Of a DNA stretch of 64,000 nucleotides, positions 1 to 9,558 are shown piece after piece; within the stretch, counting starts at the first letter, position 1, and every line of letters starts with the position of its first letter. The notes beneath the pieces are model-generated. The model was not told the DNA's origin. It worked only from the letters and a program-made list of their open reading frames with translations, and made no database searches. Made by a program: the position numbers and the translations under genes. Source of the stretch: Thiobacillus sp. (GTDB lineage: Bacteria > Pseudomonadota > Gammaproteobacteria > Burkholderiales > Thiobacillaceae); the NCBI GenBank assembly GCA_018263115.1, contig JADFDC010000001.1, positions 62,001-126,000 of the forward strand, given 5' to 3'.

Positions 1-954
1 GTAAAGGGCGTAAGCGGCACCACCCGTAAGCAGGGCGAATCCGAGCATGAAGTAAGGCCACCCTGCGCCATCGGATGATTTCCTGGGCGGGGATGTTTGC
101 GAGAGTCCGGGCTGGGCGGTTTTGGCCCGAGCCTGTTCGAGCTCGGCATTGCGCTTTTGCAGGGAGGCAAGAAGCTGTTCCAGGTGTACCACTTTCCGCG
201 AAAGGGCCGTGTTCTCATCAGTCAGTTCGACGGGTGTCAAAGGCACTTCAGCCTTGCGGTTCATGTCCAGCACACTCACATCCATGTCGAGTGCCAACTG
301 GGCGGATTCCGGAGAATAGGTGCGGCGGCTTCCGGAAAGAATCAGTCGGGGGCCATCGCTTGCGGATTTATTGATGCGGCTAGAGCTGTTTCGGGGTGCG
401 GTCCGGGTGACGCGGCTGCCAGCGGCGGCATGGCGGCTGTTGGCTTTTCTGGTGGTTTTGGCGAGGGCAGGCGGCTGAATGCTTTTTGCAGCGGGCGTGT
501 CTGAATTGCTCGCCACGACAGGAACGGCGTCTGGCAAGGCGGGCGGATCAAGCAGCACGGCATAATCACGTTGTATCCGCTCGGGACAGACAGTCGATAC
601 CGTAAACATCATGGCGGGCTCATTGACCGCCTGCCGGGTTTGAATCCGCAGGCTGGCATGGTCGCGCGATTGTTCCAGCTTCACACGCATATCGCTGGGT
701 AAAACCATGGAATCGCCATTTGGCGAAACGATCTTGAAGCAATCGGGATTTAGATCCTTCCCGTCCCCCAACAGGGAAATGCGCGCATTCAGGGGTTGAC
801 CCAGGCTCGAGGAGACCGTCAGGTCTCCAAGTCCCAATGCAAATGCCGGAACAGTGGCTGCCATTGCCAGCCCGTAGATCATCCAGCGAAAAGTAAGGTA
901 AATCTGCGCCAAGTTTCTGATTATTCTATGAAGTGTTGTTCTTATTCCGGCCAT
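1..954 (-). CDS. fimV: FimV-family pilus assembly/polar hub protein, N-terminal part (runs off window)
   Basis: Translating the minus strand from an ATG at 954 gives 318 codons without a stop up to the window edge, so the ORF track missed it. The first ~30 residues look like a signal or membrane anchor, followed by the FimV N-terminal signature LGLGDLTVSSSLGQPLNARI, a beta-rich domain to about residue 120, a Ser/Pro/Ala-rich linker, a short coiled-coil-like stretch (about 255-280) and a hydrophobic segment WPYFMLGFALLTGGAAYALY near the edge. FimV/HubP proteins organise peptidoglycan-associated polar structures and type IV pili. I see no clear LysM domain in this portion, which many FimV proteins carry. 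It follows dgkA on the same strand after 43 bp. Family assignment is good; the exact role and the C-terminus are unknown. Confidence 0.82.
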   Translation of the reverse strand, partial: MAGIRTTLHRIIRNLAQIYLTFRWMIYGLAMAATVPAFALGLGDLTVSSSLGQPLNARISLLGDGKDLNPDCFKIVSPNGDSMVLPSDMRVKLEQSRDHASLRIQTRQAVNEPAMMFTVSTVCPERIQRDYAVLLDPPALPDAVPVVASNSDTPAAKSIQPPALAKTTRKANSRHAAAGSRVTRTAPRNSSSRINKSASDGPRLILSGSRRTYSPESAQLALDMDVSVLDMNRKAEVPLTPVELTDENTALSRKVVHLEQLLASLQKRNAELEQARAKTAQPGLSQTSPPRKSSDGAGWPYFMLGFALLTGGAAYALY

Positions 955-997
955 CGGAACCTTAAACTTTAACTAAAACAGCAAGTAATCTGCCTGG

Positions 998-1366
998 CTA
1001 ATCCAGAAGCACAAAAAACCATACGGAAGCGGCCAGTGCTAAAGAGATAAAAACGGCCGCGCTGCCCATGTCCTTTGCCTGTTTGGCCAACTCGTGAGTT
1101 TCCGGCGATGCCTTGTCCACGATTGCCTCAATCCCTGAATTCAATAGTTCCACAACCAGCACCAACAGCACAACACTGCAAAGCAAGGCTTTCTCCACGC
1201 CTGATTTCCCCAGCCAGGTACCCAGAGGCAACAGAAATGCTGCCAGCACTAGCTCTTGTCGGAAAGCGTCTTCTTGTCGGAATGCAGCTTTAAGACCATC
1301 AAAGGAATAAAACAGGGCGTTCCAGACCCTAACCAACCCCGTTTTGCCTTTAAAGGGAGATGTCAT
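998..1366 (-). CDS. dgkA: Diacylglycerol kinase (DgkA, prokaryotic type)
   Basis: Small integral-membrane kinase that phosphorylates diacylglycerol to phosphatidic acid, recycling lipid by-products of envelope synthesis. The DgkA signature ELLNSGIEAIVDKAS is present together with three hydrophobic helices (about LVLAAFLLPLGTWLG, LLCSVVLLVLVVELL and AAVFISLALAASVWFFVL). The track starts at a GTG (1411), but the N-terminus MTSPFKGKTGLVRVWNALFYS from the ATG at 1366 matches the family and gives 122 aa, the E. coli length. No strong ribosome-binding site separates the two choices. It lies between gcvPB and the fimV-like gene on the same strand. Confidence 0.9.
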   Translation of the reverse strand: MTSPFKGKTGLVRVWNALFYSFDGLKAAFRQEDAFRQELVLAAFLLPLGTWLGKSGVEKALLCSVVLLVLVVELLNSGIEAIVDKASPETHELAKQAKDMGSAAVFISLALAASVWFFVLLD

Positions 1367-1427
1367 GACGCGATTATGCCGTATCTTGTGGGCTAATTCG
1401 GGTTTTTGCACTTAACTTCGGCGAATT

Positions 1428-2873
1428 TTACGCTTTGAATGTCAAGTCAAGTTCACGTGCTGCCTTGACGTCATCCAGGCGGCGCACGGGCTGGGTATAA
1501 GGTGCACCTTTGACATTTTCAGGGTCGGTATGCGCTTCCTGCTTGATGTTGATGCAGGCCTGGACAAATGCATCAAGTGTTTCCTTGCTCTCTGTTTCAG
1601 AGGGTTCGATCAGCAGGCATTCAGGCACCAGCAAAGGAAAGTAGGTGGTAGGTGCATGGAAGCCGTAATCCAATAGTCTTTTGGCGAAGTCCATGGCAGT
1701 AACGCCGGTCTCGTCCTTGAGTTTTTTCAGCGTGACAATGAATTCATGGCTGGCCCGGCGGCCCGGATAAGCCAGTTCAAATCCGGCCTCGCGCAGCCGG
1801 GCCATCAGGTAATTGGCATTGAGCGTGGCGAATTCGGCTACGCGGTGCATGCCTTCCGCGCCAAGCAGGCGTGCATAGATGTACGCACGCAGCAACACAC
1901 CCGCGTTGCCGCCATTGGCGCTCATGCGGCCGATGGTTTGCGGCAGGTCGTCTTCCACAGCATTGCGGAAACTGCCCCTGTCATTGATGACGACAGGTAC
2001 CGGCATGAAAGGCATCAAACGTTCGGCCACGCCGACCGGGCCTGCGCCCGGGCCACCACCGCCGTGCGGGGTGGAGAATGTTTTATGCAGGTTCATGTGA
2101 ATGACGTCAAAGCCCATGGCGCCGGGTTTGACACGGCCGAGGATGGCGTTGAGGTTTGCGCCATCGTAATACAGCAGGCCGCCCGCGCTATGGACAATGT
2201 CGCGGATTTTAAGGATGGATTTTTCGAACACGCCCAGCGTGGACGGGTTGGTCAACATCAGGCCGGCGGTTTGGGGGCCGACGGCAGCAGCAAGCGCATC
2301 CAGTTCCACATTACCTTCACGGTCAGTGGGGATTTCCTTGACGGTGTAGCCGCACATCACGGCCGTGGCGGGGTTGGTGCCATGCGCCGCGTTCGGGACT
2401 AGGATTTCGGTACGCATCGAGTCGCCGCGTGATTCGTGATAGGCGCGGATCATGGCTATACCGGCAAACTCGCCTTGCGCGCCGGCCATTGGCGCGAGTG
2501 ATACGCCCGCCATGCCGGTCACGTCCTTCAGTATTTCCTGTAACTCGAACATGCTTTGCAGGAATCCCTGCCCGGTTTCCGCTGGAGCATGCGGATGCCG
2601 TGCCAGGAACTGCGGCAGCATGGCCAGCGAATTGCACGCGCGCGGATTATATTTCATGGTGCACGAGCCCAGCGGATAGAACTGCGTATCAATGGAAAAG
2701 TTTTTTTGCGACAGTCGCGTGTAATGGCGAACCACGTCGAGTTCGGAACATTCCGGCAAGGCTGGCGGGACATCCCGGAGAAGATTCGCGGGCAGGTCGC
2801 CTAATGCGCCATCTTGTGTCGGAAACTGGGAATGGGCCTTGCGGCCGGGATGGGCGTGTTCGAATATAAGCAT
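1428..2873 (-). CDS. gcvPB: Glycine dehydrogenase (aminomethyl-transferring) subunit 2, GcvPB
   Basis: Second subunit of the two-subunit P-protein of the glycine cleavage system, which decarboxylates glycine with PLP and passes the aminomethyl group to lipoyl-GcvH. The PLP lysine lies in [18 protein letters not shown] (about residue 264) and the [14 protein letters not shown] motif near the N-terminus is typical. Length of about 481 aa is normal. The track start at 2879 is a TTG; an ATG two codons later (2873) gives the usual [13 protein letters not shown] start. It is separated from gcvPA by tpx and a repeat-containing gap, so translation is probably not coupled to the rest of the operon. 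Confidence 0.95.
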   Translation of the reverse strand: MLIFEHAHPGRKAHSQFPTQDGALGDLPANLLRDVPPALPECSELDVVRHYTRLSQKNFSIDTQFYPLGSCTMKYNPRACNSLAMLPQFLARHPHAPAETGQGFLQSMFELQEILKDVTGMAGVSLAPMAGAQGEFAGIAMIRAYHESRGDSMRTEILVPNAAHGTNPATAVMCGYTVKEIPTDREGNVELDALAAAVGPQTAGLMLTNPSTLGVFEKSILKIRDIVHSAGGLLYYDGANLNAILGRVKPGAMGFDVIHMNLHKTFSTPHGGGGPGAGPVGVAERLMPFMPVPVVINDRGSFRNAVEDDLPQTIGRMSANGGNAGVLLRAYIYARLLGAEGMHRVAEFATLNANYLMARLREAGFELAYPGRRASHEFIVTLKKLKDETGVTAMDFAKRLLDYGFHAPTTYFPLLVPECLLIEPSETESKETLDAFVQACINIKQEAHTDPENVKGAPYTQPVRRLDDVKAARELDLTFKA

Positions 2874-2887
2874 TGCCAATACCTTTA

Positions 2888-2957
2888 ACCACTAAGTACA
2901 CAAAGGGCACCAAGGAAATTAGAAATTTTGTGTCCTTGGCGTCCTTCGGGGTTCCTC
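2888..2957. repeat. Imperfect inverted intergenic repeat between gcvPB and tpx
   Basis: The 79-bp gap holds a left arm (ACCACTAAGTACACAAAGG) and a right arm (TTTGTGTCCTTGGCGTCCTT) that are approximately inverted copies. This is the style of dispersed intergenic palindrome often seen in betaproteobacterial genomes. No coding potential is seen. It sits inside the gcv operon and could affect readthrough or mRNA stability, but that is inference. Confidence 0.6.
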
Positions 2958-2958
2958 T

Positions 2959-3459
2959 TTATTTCAATACCGCCAGCGCGGCGTCGTAATTCGGTTCCTG
3001 CTTGATTTCCGGAACCAGTTCCGCATGCAGGACTTTATTGTTTGTGTCCAGCACAACCACCGCGCGGGCACACACGCCGGTAAGCGGGCCGCTGTGGATG
3101 TCCACGCCATAATTCTTCTTGAATTCCCAGCCGCGCATGGTGGAAAGCGTAGTGAGGTTGTCGAGTTTCTCCGCGCTGCAAAAGCGACCCGAGGCAAAAG
3201 GCAGATCAGCTGAGATTACCAGCACGGCGGTATTAGGCAGGCTGGCGGCTGCAGCATTGAATTTGCGCGCGGACTCGGCGCAAATTCCGGTGTCCAGCGA
3301 TGGCACGATGTTGAGAATCTTGCGCTTGCCGGCGAAATCGGCCAGCGAAACATCGGCCAGGTCCTTGTTGACCAACTTGAAATCTGGCGCAGAATCGCCC
3401 GCCTTGGGAAAGGTGCCAGCGACTTCGATCGGGCTGCCGCCCAGAGTTACGTTTGCCAT
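2959..3459 (-). CDS. tpx: Thiol peroxidase Tpx (2-Cys peroxiredoxin)
   Basis: Thioredoxin-dependent peroxidase that reduces H2O2 and alkyl hydroperoxides. The peroxidatic cysteine lies in [19 protein letters not shown] and the resolving cysteine in [12 protein letters not shown], both typical of Tpx. Length 166 aa is standard. The ATG at 3459 is preceded by AGGAGAGC. It lies inside the glycine-cleavage gene run, 33 bp after gcvPA and before gcvPB, an unusual place for an antioxidant gene. If no internal terminator acts, it would share the riboswitch-led transcript. Confidence 0.95.
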   Translation of the reverse strand: MANVTLGGSPIEVAGTFPKAGDSAPDFKLVNKDLADVSLADFAGKRKILNIVPSLDTGICAESARKFNAAAASLPNTAVLVISADLPFASGRFCSAEKLDNLTTLSTMRGWEFKKNYGVDIHSGPLTGVCARAVVVLDTNNKVLHAELVPEIKQEPNYDAALAVLK

Positions 3460-3492
3460 GATGCTCTCCTTTTAATGGCTATTGTCATTCAA

Positions 3493-4866
3493 TCACTTCC
3501 GCGCACAGGGCGGCGGTTCGTTCAGCCTGGCTACGATGCGTTGCATTTGCGTGGCATAGCGATCCAGATCGGCTTCGGTCTTGGTTTCGGTGGCGCATAC
3601 CAGAATGGCGTTGCCCAGTTCCGGATAGTCGCGCGACAGGTCGTAGCCGCCGTTGATGCCTTGGCCGGTCAATGATCGCAGCAGCTTGCCGTTCTCCACG
3701 TTGGTGCGGATCACCGCTTCATGAAATAACGGCCCGCTGAAAACCTTCTCTGCCCCGGCGGCAATCAGCTTTTTTGTCAGCCTGACCGTATTGTCATGGC
3801 TGGAGCGCGCCACGCGGGCCAGTCCTTCCGGTCCCAGCAGGCTCATGTATATGGTGGAGGCGGTAACGACCAGCCCCTGATTGGTACAGATGTTGGACGT
3901 GGCCTTGGAGCGTCGGATGTGCTGTTCTCGCGCCTGCAATGTCAGTGCGAAGCCGGGCTTGCCGTCCAGATCGACGGTGCGGCCGACGATGCGCCCCGGC
4001 ATCTGACGCACGAATTCCTGCTTGCAGCACATGAAGCCGTAATACGGCCCGCCGGAGGACAGGGGCGCGCCCAGCGGCTGGCCGTCGCCTACCGCGATAT
4101 CGGCACCAGCCTGCCCCCATTTGCCGGGCGCTTTCAAAACCGCCAGCGTCATGGGGTTTACCAGCGCGATAGCCAGAAGTTTATTGGCATGCGCCCAGTC
4201 CGTCAGCGCATCCACTTCTTCCAGAACGCCGAAGAAATTCGGCTGAGGGATGACCAGCGCGGCGCAACCGTCCGCGTTTGCCGGCAGCACGGTCTGACCG
4301 GTAGCGGCATCGTAATCGACTTCAATCAAGTCGATTTTCTGGTTCTTCACGATGTCGCGGCAGGCGGCGCGATAAAGTGGGTGCACTGTCTTTGGCATCA
4401 GCACCTTGCGTGCGCCCGAGCGGTTGGCTCGAACCGCCATCAGTAACGCCTCGGCCAGGCCGGAACCACCGTCATAGAGCGAGGCGTTCGAAACATCCAG
4501 CCCGGTCAGCCGGGTCATCATGGTCTGATATTCGTAAATCAACTGCAGGGTGCCCTGGCTGGCTTCTGCCTGATAGGGCGTATAGGCGGAATAGAATTCG
4601 CCGCGGGTGGTGATTTGCCATACGGCAGCGGGAATATGGTGTTCATAGGCGCCCGCGCCAATGAAGTTGAGATAACGGCCGTCAGTTTCGGCGCGTTCCG
4701 TCATCAGTCGGGTGACTTCCATTTCGGAAGCGCCTTCAGGCACTTTGGTCAGCTTGCCTGCTTTCAGCTCGGCGGGAATTTCATCGAACAAGGCATCGAT
4801 GTCCGGCGCACCGATGGTGGCGAGCATTTCAGCGATGTCCTGTTCGGAGTGGGGAATGAATGGCAT
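3493..4866 (-). CDS. gcvPA: Glycine dehydrogenase (aminomethyl-transferring) subunit 1, GcvPA
   Basis: First subunit of the split P-protein; it forms a heterotetramer with GcvPB. The start [15 protein letters not shown] and the motifs [36 protein letters not shown] and [15 protein letters not shown] are hallmark GcvPA sequences. Length 457 aa is normal for this subunit, which lacks the PLP-lysine segment carried by GcvPB. It lies downstream of gcvH across an 89-bp gap holding a purine-rich inverted repeat. Confidence 0.95.
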   Translation of the reverse strand: MPFIPHSEQDIAEMLATIGAPDIDALFDEIPAELKAGKLTKVPEGASEMEVTRLMTERAETDGRYLNFIGAGAYEHHIPAAVWQITTRGEFYSAYTPYQAEASQGTLQLIYEYQTMMTRLTGLDVSNASLYDGGSGLAEALLMAVRANRSGARKVLMPKTVHPLYRAACRDIVKNQKIDLIEVDYDAATGQTVLPANADGCAALVIPQPNFFGVLEEVDALTDWAHANKLLAIALVNPMTLAVLKAPGKWGQAGADIAVGDGQPLGAPLSSGGPYYGFMCCKQEFVRQMPGRIVGRTVDLDGKPGFALTLQAREQHIRRSKATSNICTNQGLVVTASTIYMSLLGPEGLARVARSSHDNTVRLTKKLIAAGAEKVFSGPLFHEAVIRTNVENGKLLRSLTGQGINGGYDLSRDYPELGNAILVCATETKTEADLDRYATQMQRIVARLNEPPPCARK

Positions 4867-4879
4867 TTTGTTTCTGAGG

Positions 4880-4950
4880 AGAAAGGAGTGGGGAGTTTGG
4901 AGTTGGAGGTTTTGACTTTACGCCTCACTCCGCACTCCTAACACCTCACT
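4880..4950. repeat. Purine/pyrimidine-rich imperfect inverted repeat between gcvH and gcvPA
   Basis: The gap has a purine-rich arm (GGAGTGGGGAGTTTGGAG) and a pyrimidine-rich arm (CGCCTCACTCCGCACTCC) that are imperfect inverted copies. A shorter, similar purine run (GAGAGTATAGAGTCGAGAG) occurs at about 63715-63740. It looks like a dispersed intergenic repeat rather than a gene. Confidence 0.5.
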
Positions 4951-4955
4951 GAAGT

Positions 4956-5345
4956 TTAATGTGCTTCGCTCGCGACATGCGCCTCGTACCCGCCAGCGTC
5001 CATGAGCGTGTTCACATCGGCGGCATTGGCGGGTTTGATCCTGAACATCCATGCGCCGTAGGCATCCTGATTGATTTTTTCCGGGCTGGATTCGACTTCG
5101 CTGTTGGAGGAGACAACTTCACCGGCAACGGGCGCATACACGTCGGAAGCTGCTTTCACCGACTCCACCACGGCGCATTCCTCACCGGCATTCAGGCTGC
5201 GGCCTACAGCCGGGTTCTCAACAAACACCATGTCGCCCAGCAAGTCCTGCGCGTGGTGGGTAATACCGACAGTCAGGGTGCCGTCGGCTTCAATGCGTAC
5301 CCATTCGTGGGATTTTGTGTACTTCAGGTCAGCGGGAATGCTCAT
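4956..5345 (-). CDS. gcvH: Glycine cleavage system H protein
   Basis: Lipoyl carrier that shuttles the aminomethyl intermediate between P, T and L proteins. The lipoylation site is the lysine in [15 protein letters not shown]. The family start [19 protein letters not shown] begins at the ATG at 5345, which has GGAG upstream; the track start at 5375 adds ten residues that overlap the end of gcvT and are unlikely. The resulting 129 aa is the usual length. It lies directly after gcvT. Confidence 0.96.
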   Translation of the reverse strand: MSIPADLKYTKSHEWVRIEADGTLTVGITHHAQDLLGDMVFVENPAVGRSLNAGEECAVVESVKAASDVYAPVAGEVVSSNSEVESSPEKINQDAYGAWMFRIKPANAADVNTLMDAGGYEAHVASEAH

Positions 5346-5375
5346 TATCAACTCCAAAAATAAACGTGGCTGCAA

Positions 5376-6458
5376 TTAGCCAATCAGGCTTTTACCGTTT
5401 CGCACAAAAGGATATTTCACCACTTTTGCCTTAAGTTTTTTGTCGCGGATTTCGACTTCGACTTCTTCCCCCGGTGCGATGCCCAATGGAATGCGTGCAA
5501 GCGCGATGGATTTTTCCAGTGTGGGTGAGAAGGTTCCAGAGGTGATTTCACCTTCGCCATGCCGGGTGAAGACTTTCTGATGCGCCCGCAGAACCCCCTT
5601 GTCCTGCAAGACCAGCCCGGCAAGCTGGTGGGTAATTTCGCTTTGCTGCAGGGCGGATTTGCCAATAAAGCCCCGTTCGCTTTGCAAGTCGACCGTCCAT
5701 GCCAGTCCGGATTCGAGCGGTGAGGTTGTTTCATCCATGTCCTGACCGTAAAGGTTCATGCCGGCTTCCAGCCGCAAGGTATCGCGCGCGCCCAGGCCAC
5801 AAGGTTTGACGCCAGCCTCGATCAGCGCCTGCCAAAAGAACGGTGCTGCCTTCACGGGCAGCATGATTTCAAATCCATCTTCGCCTGTGTAGCCGGTACG
5901 GGCGACAAACATTTCGCCGATTTCCACCGCATTGAAAGGTTTTTTGTCCGCTGTAACATCCTCCAGCCCGGGCATGGCATTCCAGACTTTCTGGCGGGCA
6001 TTGGGGCCTTGTACGGCAATCATGGCCAAATCCCGGCGCGGCACAAGATTGATTCCGAAGGGTTCTGCCTGTTTGAACATCCAGACAAGGTCCTTGTCGG
6101 CGGTGCCGGCATTGACCACGATGCGGTAGCGATTATCCCCGCGCCAGTAAATGATTAGGTCGTCAATGACGCCGCCGGCTTCGTTGAGCATGCAGGAATA
6201 CAGGGCTTTGCCCGGCTCTTTGAGCTTGTCGATATTGTTGGCCACGAGCTGGTTCAGAAATGCCCGTGCGTTTTCGCCCTCGACATCAACGGGCAGCATG
6301 TGTGAAACATCAAACATGCCCGCATCGCGCCGAACCGCATGATGTTCCTCAATCTGCGAACCATAATTGACCGGCATGTCCCAGCCACCGAAGTCGACCA
6401 TTTTGGCGTTAAGCGCCCGATGGGTGTCGTTGAGAGGGGTTTTTTTCAGTTCAGACAC
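5376..6458 (-). CDS. gcvT: Glycine cleavage system T protein (aminomethyltransferase)
   Basis: Tetrahydrofolate-dependent enzyme that releases ammonia from aminomethyl-lipoyl GcvH and forms 5,10-methylene-THF. Family motifs include [20 protein letters not shown] near the N-terminus, FDVSHM, and [20 protein letters not shown]. Length 360 aa is typical. The start is a GTG (GTG TCT GAA CTG) overlapping the end of lipA by 8 bp, which suggests translational coupling within the lipA-gcv operon. Confidence 0.96.
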   Translation of the reverse strand: MSELKKTPLNDTHRALNAKMVDFGGWDMPVNYGSQIEEHHAVRRDAGMFDVSHMLPVDVEGENARAFLNQLVANNIDKLKEPGKALYSCMLNEAGGVIDDLIIYWRGDNRYRIVVNAGTADKDLVWMFKQAEPFGINLVPRRDLAMIAVQGPNARQKVWNAMPGLEDVTADKKPFNAVEIGEMFVARTGYTGEDGFEIMLPVKAAPFFWQALIEAGVKPCGLGARDTLRLEAGMNLYGQDMDETTSPLESGLAWTVDLQSERGFIGKSALQQSEITHQLAGLVLQDKGVLRAHQKVFTRHGEGEITSGTFSPTLEKSIALARIPLGIAPGEEVEVEIRDKKLKAKVVKYPFVRNGKSLIG

Positions 6459-7377
6459 GTTGCAGTTCCTGTTGAATCTCTTCTGCGTAATAGCTGCTGC
6501 GCACCAGCGGGCCGGCTTTCACCCAGGTAAAGCCCAGCGCGCGCGCTTCGTTCTCGTATTCGGCGAAAACATCCGGACGGATGTACTCGGCTACCGGCAG
6601 ATTGTCGAGCGAGGGGCGCAAGTACTGGCCGAGCGAAACCCGGGAAACGCCAGCATGGCGGAGATCACGAAGTACCGCAATGACTTCCTCGCGCGTTTCG
6701 CCCAATCCCAGCATCAGCGCGGATTTTGTTTCCATGCCTGCCTGTATCGAGGCTTTTTCCAGCAAATTCAATGAGCGCTCGTATTGCGAACCCTTGCGAG
6801 CGGTTTGATAGAGGCGCGGGACGGTTTCCACGTTGTGGCCCCAGACCAGGTGCGGCTTGAGGCTTGATGCATGTGAGGTGATGGGGTGGTTTTGCACGGC
6901 ATCCATGATGATGCGCACGGCTTCGTCCTGCACATTGCGGAAGTCGGGGGTGAGGAATTCCACGCCGATATCCGGCTGGCGCATTCTCAATTGGCGCAGG
7001 CTTTCGGCGAATACCCAAGCACCGCCATCTTCAAGGTCGTCGCGGTTGACCGAGGTCAGCACCAGGTAATTCAAATTCAGACGCATGGCCGCTTCGGCAA
7101 TGCGGATGGGCTCATTGGTATCGAACCATGAGGGTTTACCGGTCTTGACGGAACAGAATCCGCAGGCGCGGGTGCAGGTGTCGCCCATCAGCATGAAGGT
7201 GGCTGTGCCGCGGCTCCAGCATTCGCCACGATTGGGGCATCTGGCCTCTTCGCACACGGTATGCAACTGGTTGTGATGTACAGCGCGGCCTGTCAAACCA
7301 AAATGCTTTTCCGTGCCCAGATTCTGTCTGATCCAGGGTGGCATGCGGCTGATGTTGCGTAGGGGCTGGGTTTGCAA
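6451..7377 (-). CDS. lipA: Lipoyl synthase LipA (radical SAM)
   Basis: Inserts two sulfurs into the octanoyl group on GcvH and other lipoyl domains. Both iron-sulfur sites are visible: the auxiliary cluster motif [12 protein letters not shown] and the radical-SAM CTRACGFC. The C-terminal RSSYYAEE supplies the serine ligand known for the family. The track start is a TTG at 7377 with GGAGA upstream at good spacing; the first ATG (7344, [10 protein letters not shown]) has no visible ribosome-binding site, so I keep the TTG. As first gene after the glycine riboswitch it ties lipoate synthesis to the system that consumes it. Confidence 0.95.
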   Translation of the reverse strand: MQTQPLRNISRMPPWIRQNLGTEKHFGLTGRAVHHNQLHTVCEEARCPNRGECWSRGTATFMLMGDTCTRACGFCSVKTGKPSWFDTNEPIRIAEAAMRLNLNYLVLTSVNRDDLEDGGAWVFAESLRQLRMRQPDIGVEFLTPDFRNVQDEAVRIIMDAVQNHPITSHASSLKPHLVWGHNVETVPRLYQTARKGSQYERSLNLLEKASIQAGMETKSALMLGLGETREEVIAVLRDLRHAGVSRVSLGQYLRPSLDNLPVAEYIRPDVFAEYENEARALGFTWVKAGPLVRSSYYAEEIQQELQRV

Positions 7378-7389
7378 ACAGGTCTCCGG

Positions 7390-7429
7390 AAATAAAAAAG
7401 GCGATGCAAAACCCTGTCCTGCATCACCC
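7390..7429 (-). terminator. Terminator-like expression platform of the glycine riboswitch
   Basis: On the minus strand, GGTGATGCA and TGCATCGCC can form a 9-bp stem (one G-U pair) around an 11-nt loop, followed directly by a TTTTTTATTT run. This is an intrinsic-terminator shape located between the second glycine aptamer and the lipA start. It overlaps the 3' edge of aptamer 2, as expected if glycine binding changes whether the hairpin forms. Confidence 0.72.
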
Positions 7430-7582
7430 CTCTGTCCTTGGTGCCTGAGAGATTGATCCCCTTCGGCGGCAGAACGAACTGCACTCTCCAGAGTATTTGT
7501 ATCCTTGCGCGGTCCTTTTGCCTGAGCGTTCCCGGGTGATTACGCCTTCGGCGACAGAATGTTTGGCTGTTCTCTCCCGCTG
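7429..7582 (-). promoter_or_regulatory. Tandem glycine riboswitch (two gcvT-type aptamers)
   Basis: Reading the minus strand shows two consecutive glycine aptamers. Aptamer 1 (about 7582-7508) has GCGGGAGAGA, GCCGAAGGCGTAA and CGCTCAGGCAAAAGGACCG. Aptamer 2 (about 7496-7429) has ACTCTGGAGAGTGCAGTT, GCCGCCGAAGGGG and CTCTCAGGCACCAAGGACAG. These conserved CCGAAG and TCAGGCAMAAGGAC blocks define the class. The element lies just upstream of lipA and the gcv genes, and glycine riboswitches usually turn such operons on. The downstream hairpin suggests transcriptional control. Confidence 0.95.
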
Positions 7583-7605
7583 CGGGTCAAGTTTAACACA
7601 GGCGG

Positions 7606-8670
7606 TCAGTAAAACATTTGAAGCCGGTATCCCACGGCCTTGATACCCCGGGTTTGAAGCTTGAGTGTCAGGGGAACTTCGGCCAGGGGTTGCATGCCCG
7701 CCGATTCCAGTTCCGGGGAGGGCAGGTATTCGCTGGGCGCAAAAACCCGGCGCCCTACAGCCTGGTCCTTGATGTCGGTCAAGGTCAGCTCGAGAACGGG
7801 CCAAGCCATGGCATGTGTTGCACGATTGGCGAGGGTGACCGCCAGCGCCAGATTGCCTGGGCTCTCCGTTTGCAGGTCGGATCCCAGAATCAGCACCTGT
7901 TTGGTATCGCGTGGCAGGGTCAGACTGCAATCCAGCACTTCGCACAGTTTTGCCATCTGAGGACGAAGTTGCGGGAATTGCACGGCCAGATCATTGCGCA
8001 GGAAATAGATCAGCTGAGCGGCAATTGCCACTGCCAGCAAGAATGCACCCACTCCCCAGATCCATGAGGTCTTTTTATTAACCCGCGGGCCGGTCTCGGT
8101 AGCCTTACGGGGAATCCATCCTGACTCGGTCGCGCTGGAATACCCGCCTGATGCAGCTTGAGTGGTGGGTACCGTGACCGATTCATCGATGTCTTCAAAG
8201 GTAGGCAGGGGACCAAAATCATCTACCGGGATGTCCGGGTCGACCAGGATGATGGATTCCAGTTTTGGCCCGAAGGGGTCGGAGGGTTCCTGATCGGCCA
8301 TGCGTTGGGCCAACCCGGCCAGAGTGGGCGGCCCCGAGGCGTCGGGTTCGGTTGTGGTGGTTTGTGAAAGCGCTTCAGCGCTTTCCGCCATTTCCTGATC
8401 AGCCGCTTCCGCATGGATAGGTTCCGCAGAAACAGGCTCGGCAGGCATGGACGTCTCGCTGACCGGAGACATGTCAGTGGCTTCGGCAGCATCGGATTTC
8501 TCCGATTCGGGTTCAGGCAATTTGGCGGCGGTCGCCAGCGGCGTATGAAAAACATTGCCGCACACGCCACATTGCATCCAGCCTTTGGCAGCTTCCAGAT
8601 GCTGCGGTTGCACCCGGAAAATGCTTTCGCATTGGGGGCATTGAGCGGTCAAGGTATTGTCGGCGCTCAT
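7606..8670 (-). CDS. Zinc-ribbon (MJ0042-type) and DUF3426 membrane protein
   Basis: The N-terminus carries a zinc-ribbon, CPQCESIF...CGVCGNVF, typical of the MJ0042/FinQ domain. A long acidic low-complexity region (about 50-190) follows, then one transmembrane helix (SWIWGVGAFLLAVAIAAQLIYFL, about 198-222). The C-terminal periplasmic half is DUF3426 (NRATHAMAWPVLELTLTD, RRVFAPSEYL). Function is unknown. Genes of this family commonly sit next to prmA in betaproteobacteria, as here, with a 4-bp overlap. Confidence 0.85.
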   Translation of the reverse strand: MSADNTLTAQCPQCESIFRVQPQHLEAAKGWMQCGVCGNVFHTPLATAAKLPEPESEKSDAAEATDMSPVSETSMPAEPVSAEPIHAEAADQEMAESAEALSQTTTTEPDASGPPTLAGLAQRMADQEPSDPFGPKLESIILVDPDIPVDDFGPLPTFEDIDESVTVPTTQAASGGYSSATESGWIPRKATETGPRVNKKTSWIWGVGAFLLAVAIAAQLIYFLRNDLAVQFPQLRPQMAKLCEVLDCSLTLPRDTKQVLILGSDLQTESPGNLALAVTLANRATHAMAWPVLELTLTDIKDQAVGRRVFAPSEYLPSPELESAGMQPLAEVPLTLKLQTRGIKAVGYRLQMFY

Positions 8671-9557
8671 CGCTTAATCCCTGCCAGCCTTGTCCAGCCT
8701 TCCATGAATGCCGGCGTTTCAAAATCGAACCATTTTTCGTAGACCTGCATGACGTCCTTGGCTTGCTGTTCAAGAATTCCCGACAGGACGATGCGTCCCT
8801 TGGGCAGGACAAGGCCGGCCAGTAAAGGGGCCAGGGTCTTTAACGGATTGGTCAGAATATTGGCGACAACAATGCCCGCTTGAGTTGCTGGCGCGTTTTC
8901 CGAAGTAAAAAAGAAAATATTCACGCCGTTCATAACGGCATTGTCATGCGCGGTCTGAACAGCCTGCGGATCAATATCCACTCCCCAGACGCCATCCGCC
9001 CCCAGCTTTTTTGCGGCAATGGCGAGGATGCCGGAGCCGCAACCATAATCGAGTACGGATTCGCCACCCCGGATATTGTCATCCAGCCATTGAAGACACA
9101 GTTTTGTCGTTGGGTGAGAGCCAGTGCCGAAAGCAAGCCCGGGGTCGAGCCGGATGTTCAATGCAGAAGCATCCGGCGCCTCGTGCCAGGTTGGCACGAT
9201 CCATAAGCGCCGGGAAATGGGGATGGGGTCGAATTGCGACTGGGTCAGCCGCACCCAGTCCTGTTCGGCGACGGCTTCAACGGTGTGTTCGGGCAGTGCG
9301 TGCAGGCCGGCCAGGTCTGACGCGGACTGCAAAATTTCGGTCGCTTGCGCGTGTTCGTCCAGCAAAGCCACCACAATGCATTGATCCCACAACCCGGCAT
9401 CGGGCATGTTGGGCTCGCCAAAAATCGGGGTTTCATCCACGCTGTCGGCGTTGGCGTCTTCCAGCGAAACCGACAGGGCGCCTGCTTCGATCAATGCGTC
9501 GGACAAGGCCTCGGCGCGGGCCGCTTCCACGGTGATCCGCACCGACTGCCAGGCCAC
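8667..9557 (-). CDS. prmA: Ribosomal protein L11 methyltransferase PrmA
   Basis: SAM-dependent methyltransferase that trimethylates ribosomal protein L11. The start MAWQSVRITVEAARAEALSDALIE is the family N-terminal domain. The SAM motif I is VLDYGCGSGILAIAAKKLGA (about 168-187), and the substrate/adenine-site motif reads VANILTNPL. Length 296 aa is normal. The start codon is GTG, one base from the accC stop, so the two genes are probably co-translated. Confidence 0.95.
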   Translation of the reverse strand: MAWQSVRITVEAARAEALSDALIEAGALSVSLEDANADSVDETPIFGEPNMPDAGLWDQCIVVALLDEHAQATEILQSASDLAGLHALPEHTVEAVAEQDWVRLTQSQFDPIPISRRLWIVPTWHEAPDASALNIRLDPGLAFGTGSHPTTKLCLQWLDDNIRGGESVLDYGCGSGILAIAAKKLGADGVWGVDIDPQAVQTAHDNAVMNGVNIFFFTSENAPATQAGIVVANILTNPLKTLAPLLAGLVLPKGRIVLSGILEQQAKDVMQVYEKWFDFETPAFMEGWTRLAGIKR

Positions 9558-9558
9558 A

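Noticed and set aside
1-504. Overlapping plus-strand ORFs at the left edge
   Set aside because: They are antisense to the FimV-family gene, whose N-terminal signature and continuous minus-strand frame are convincing.
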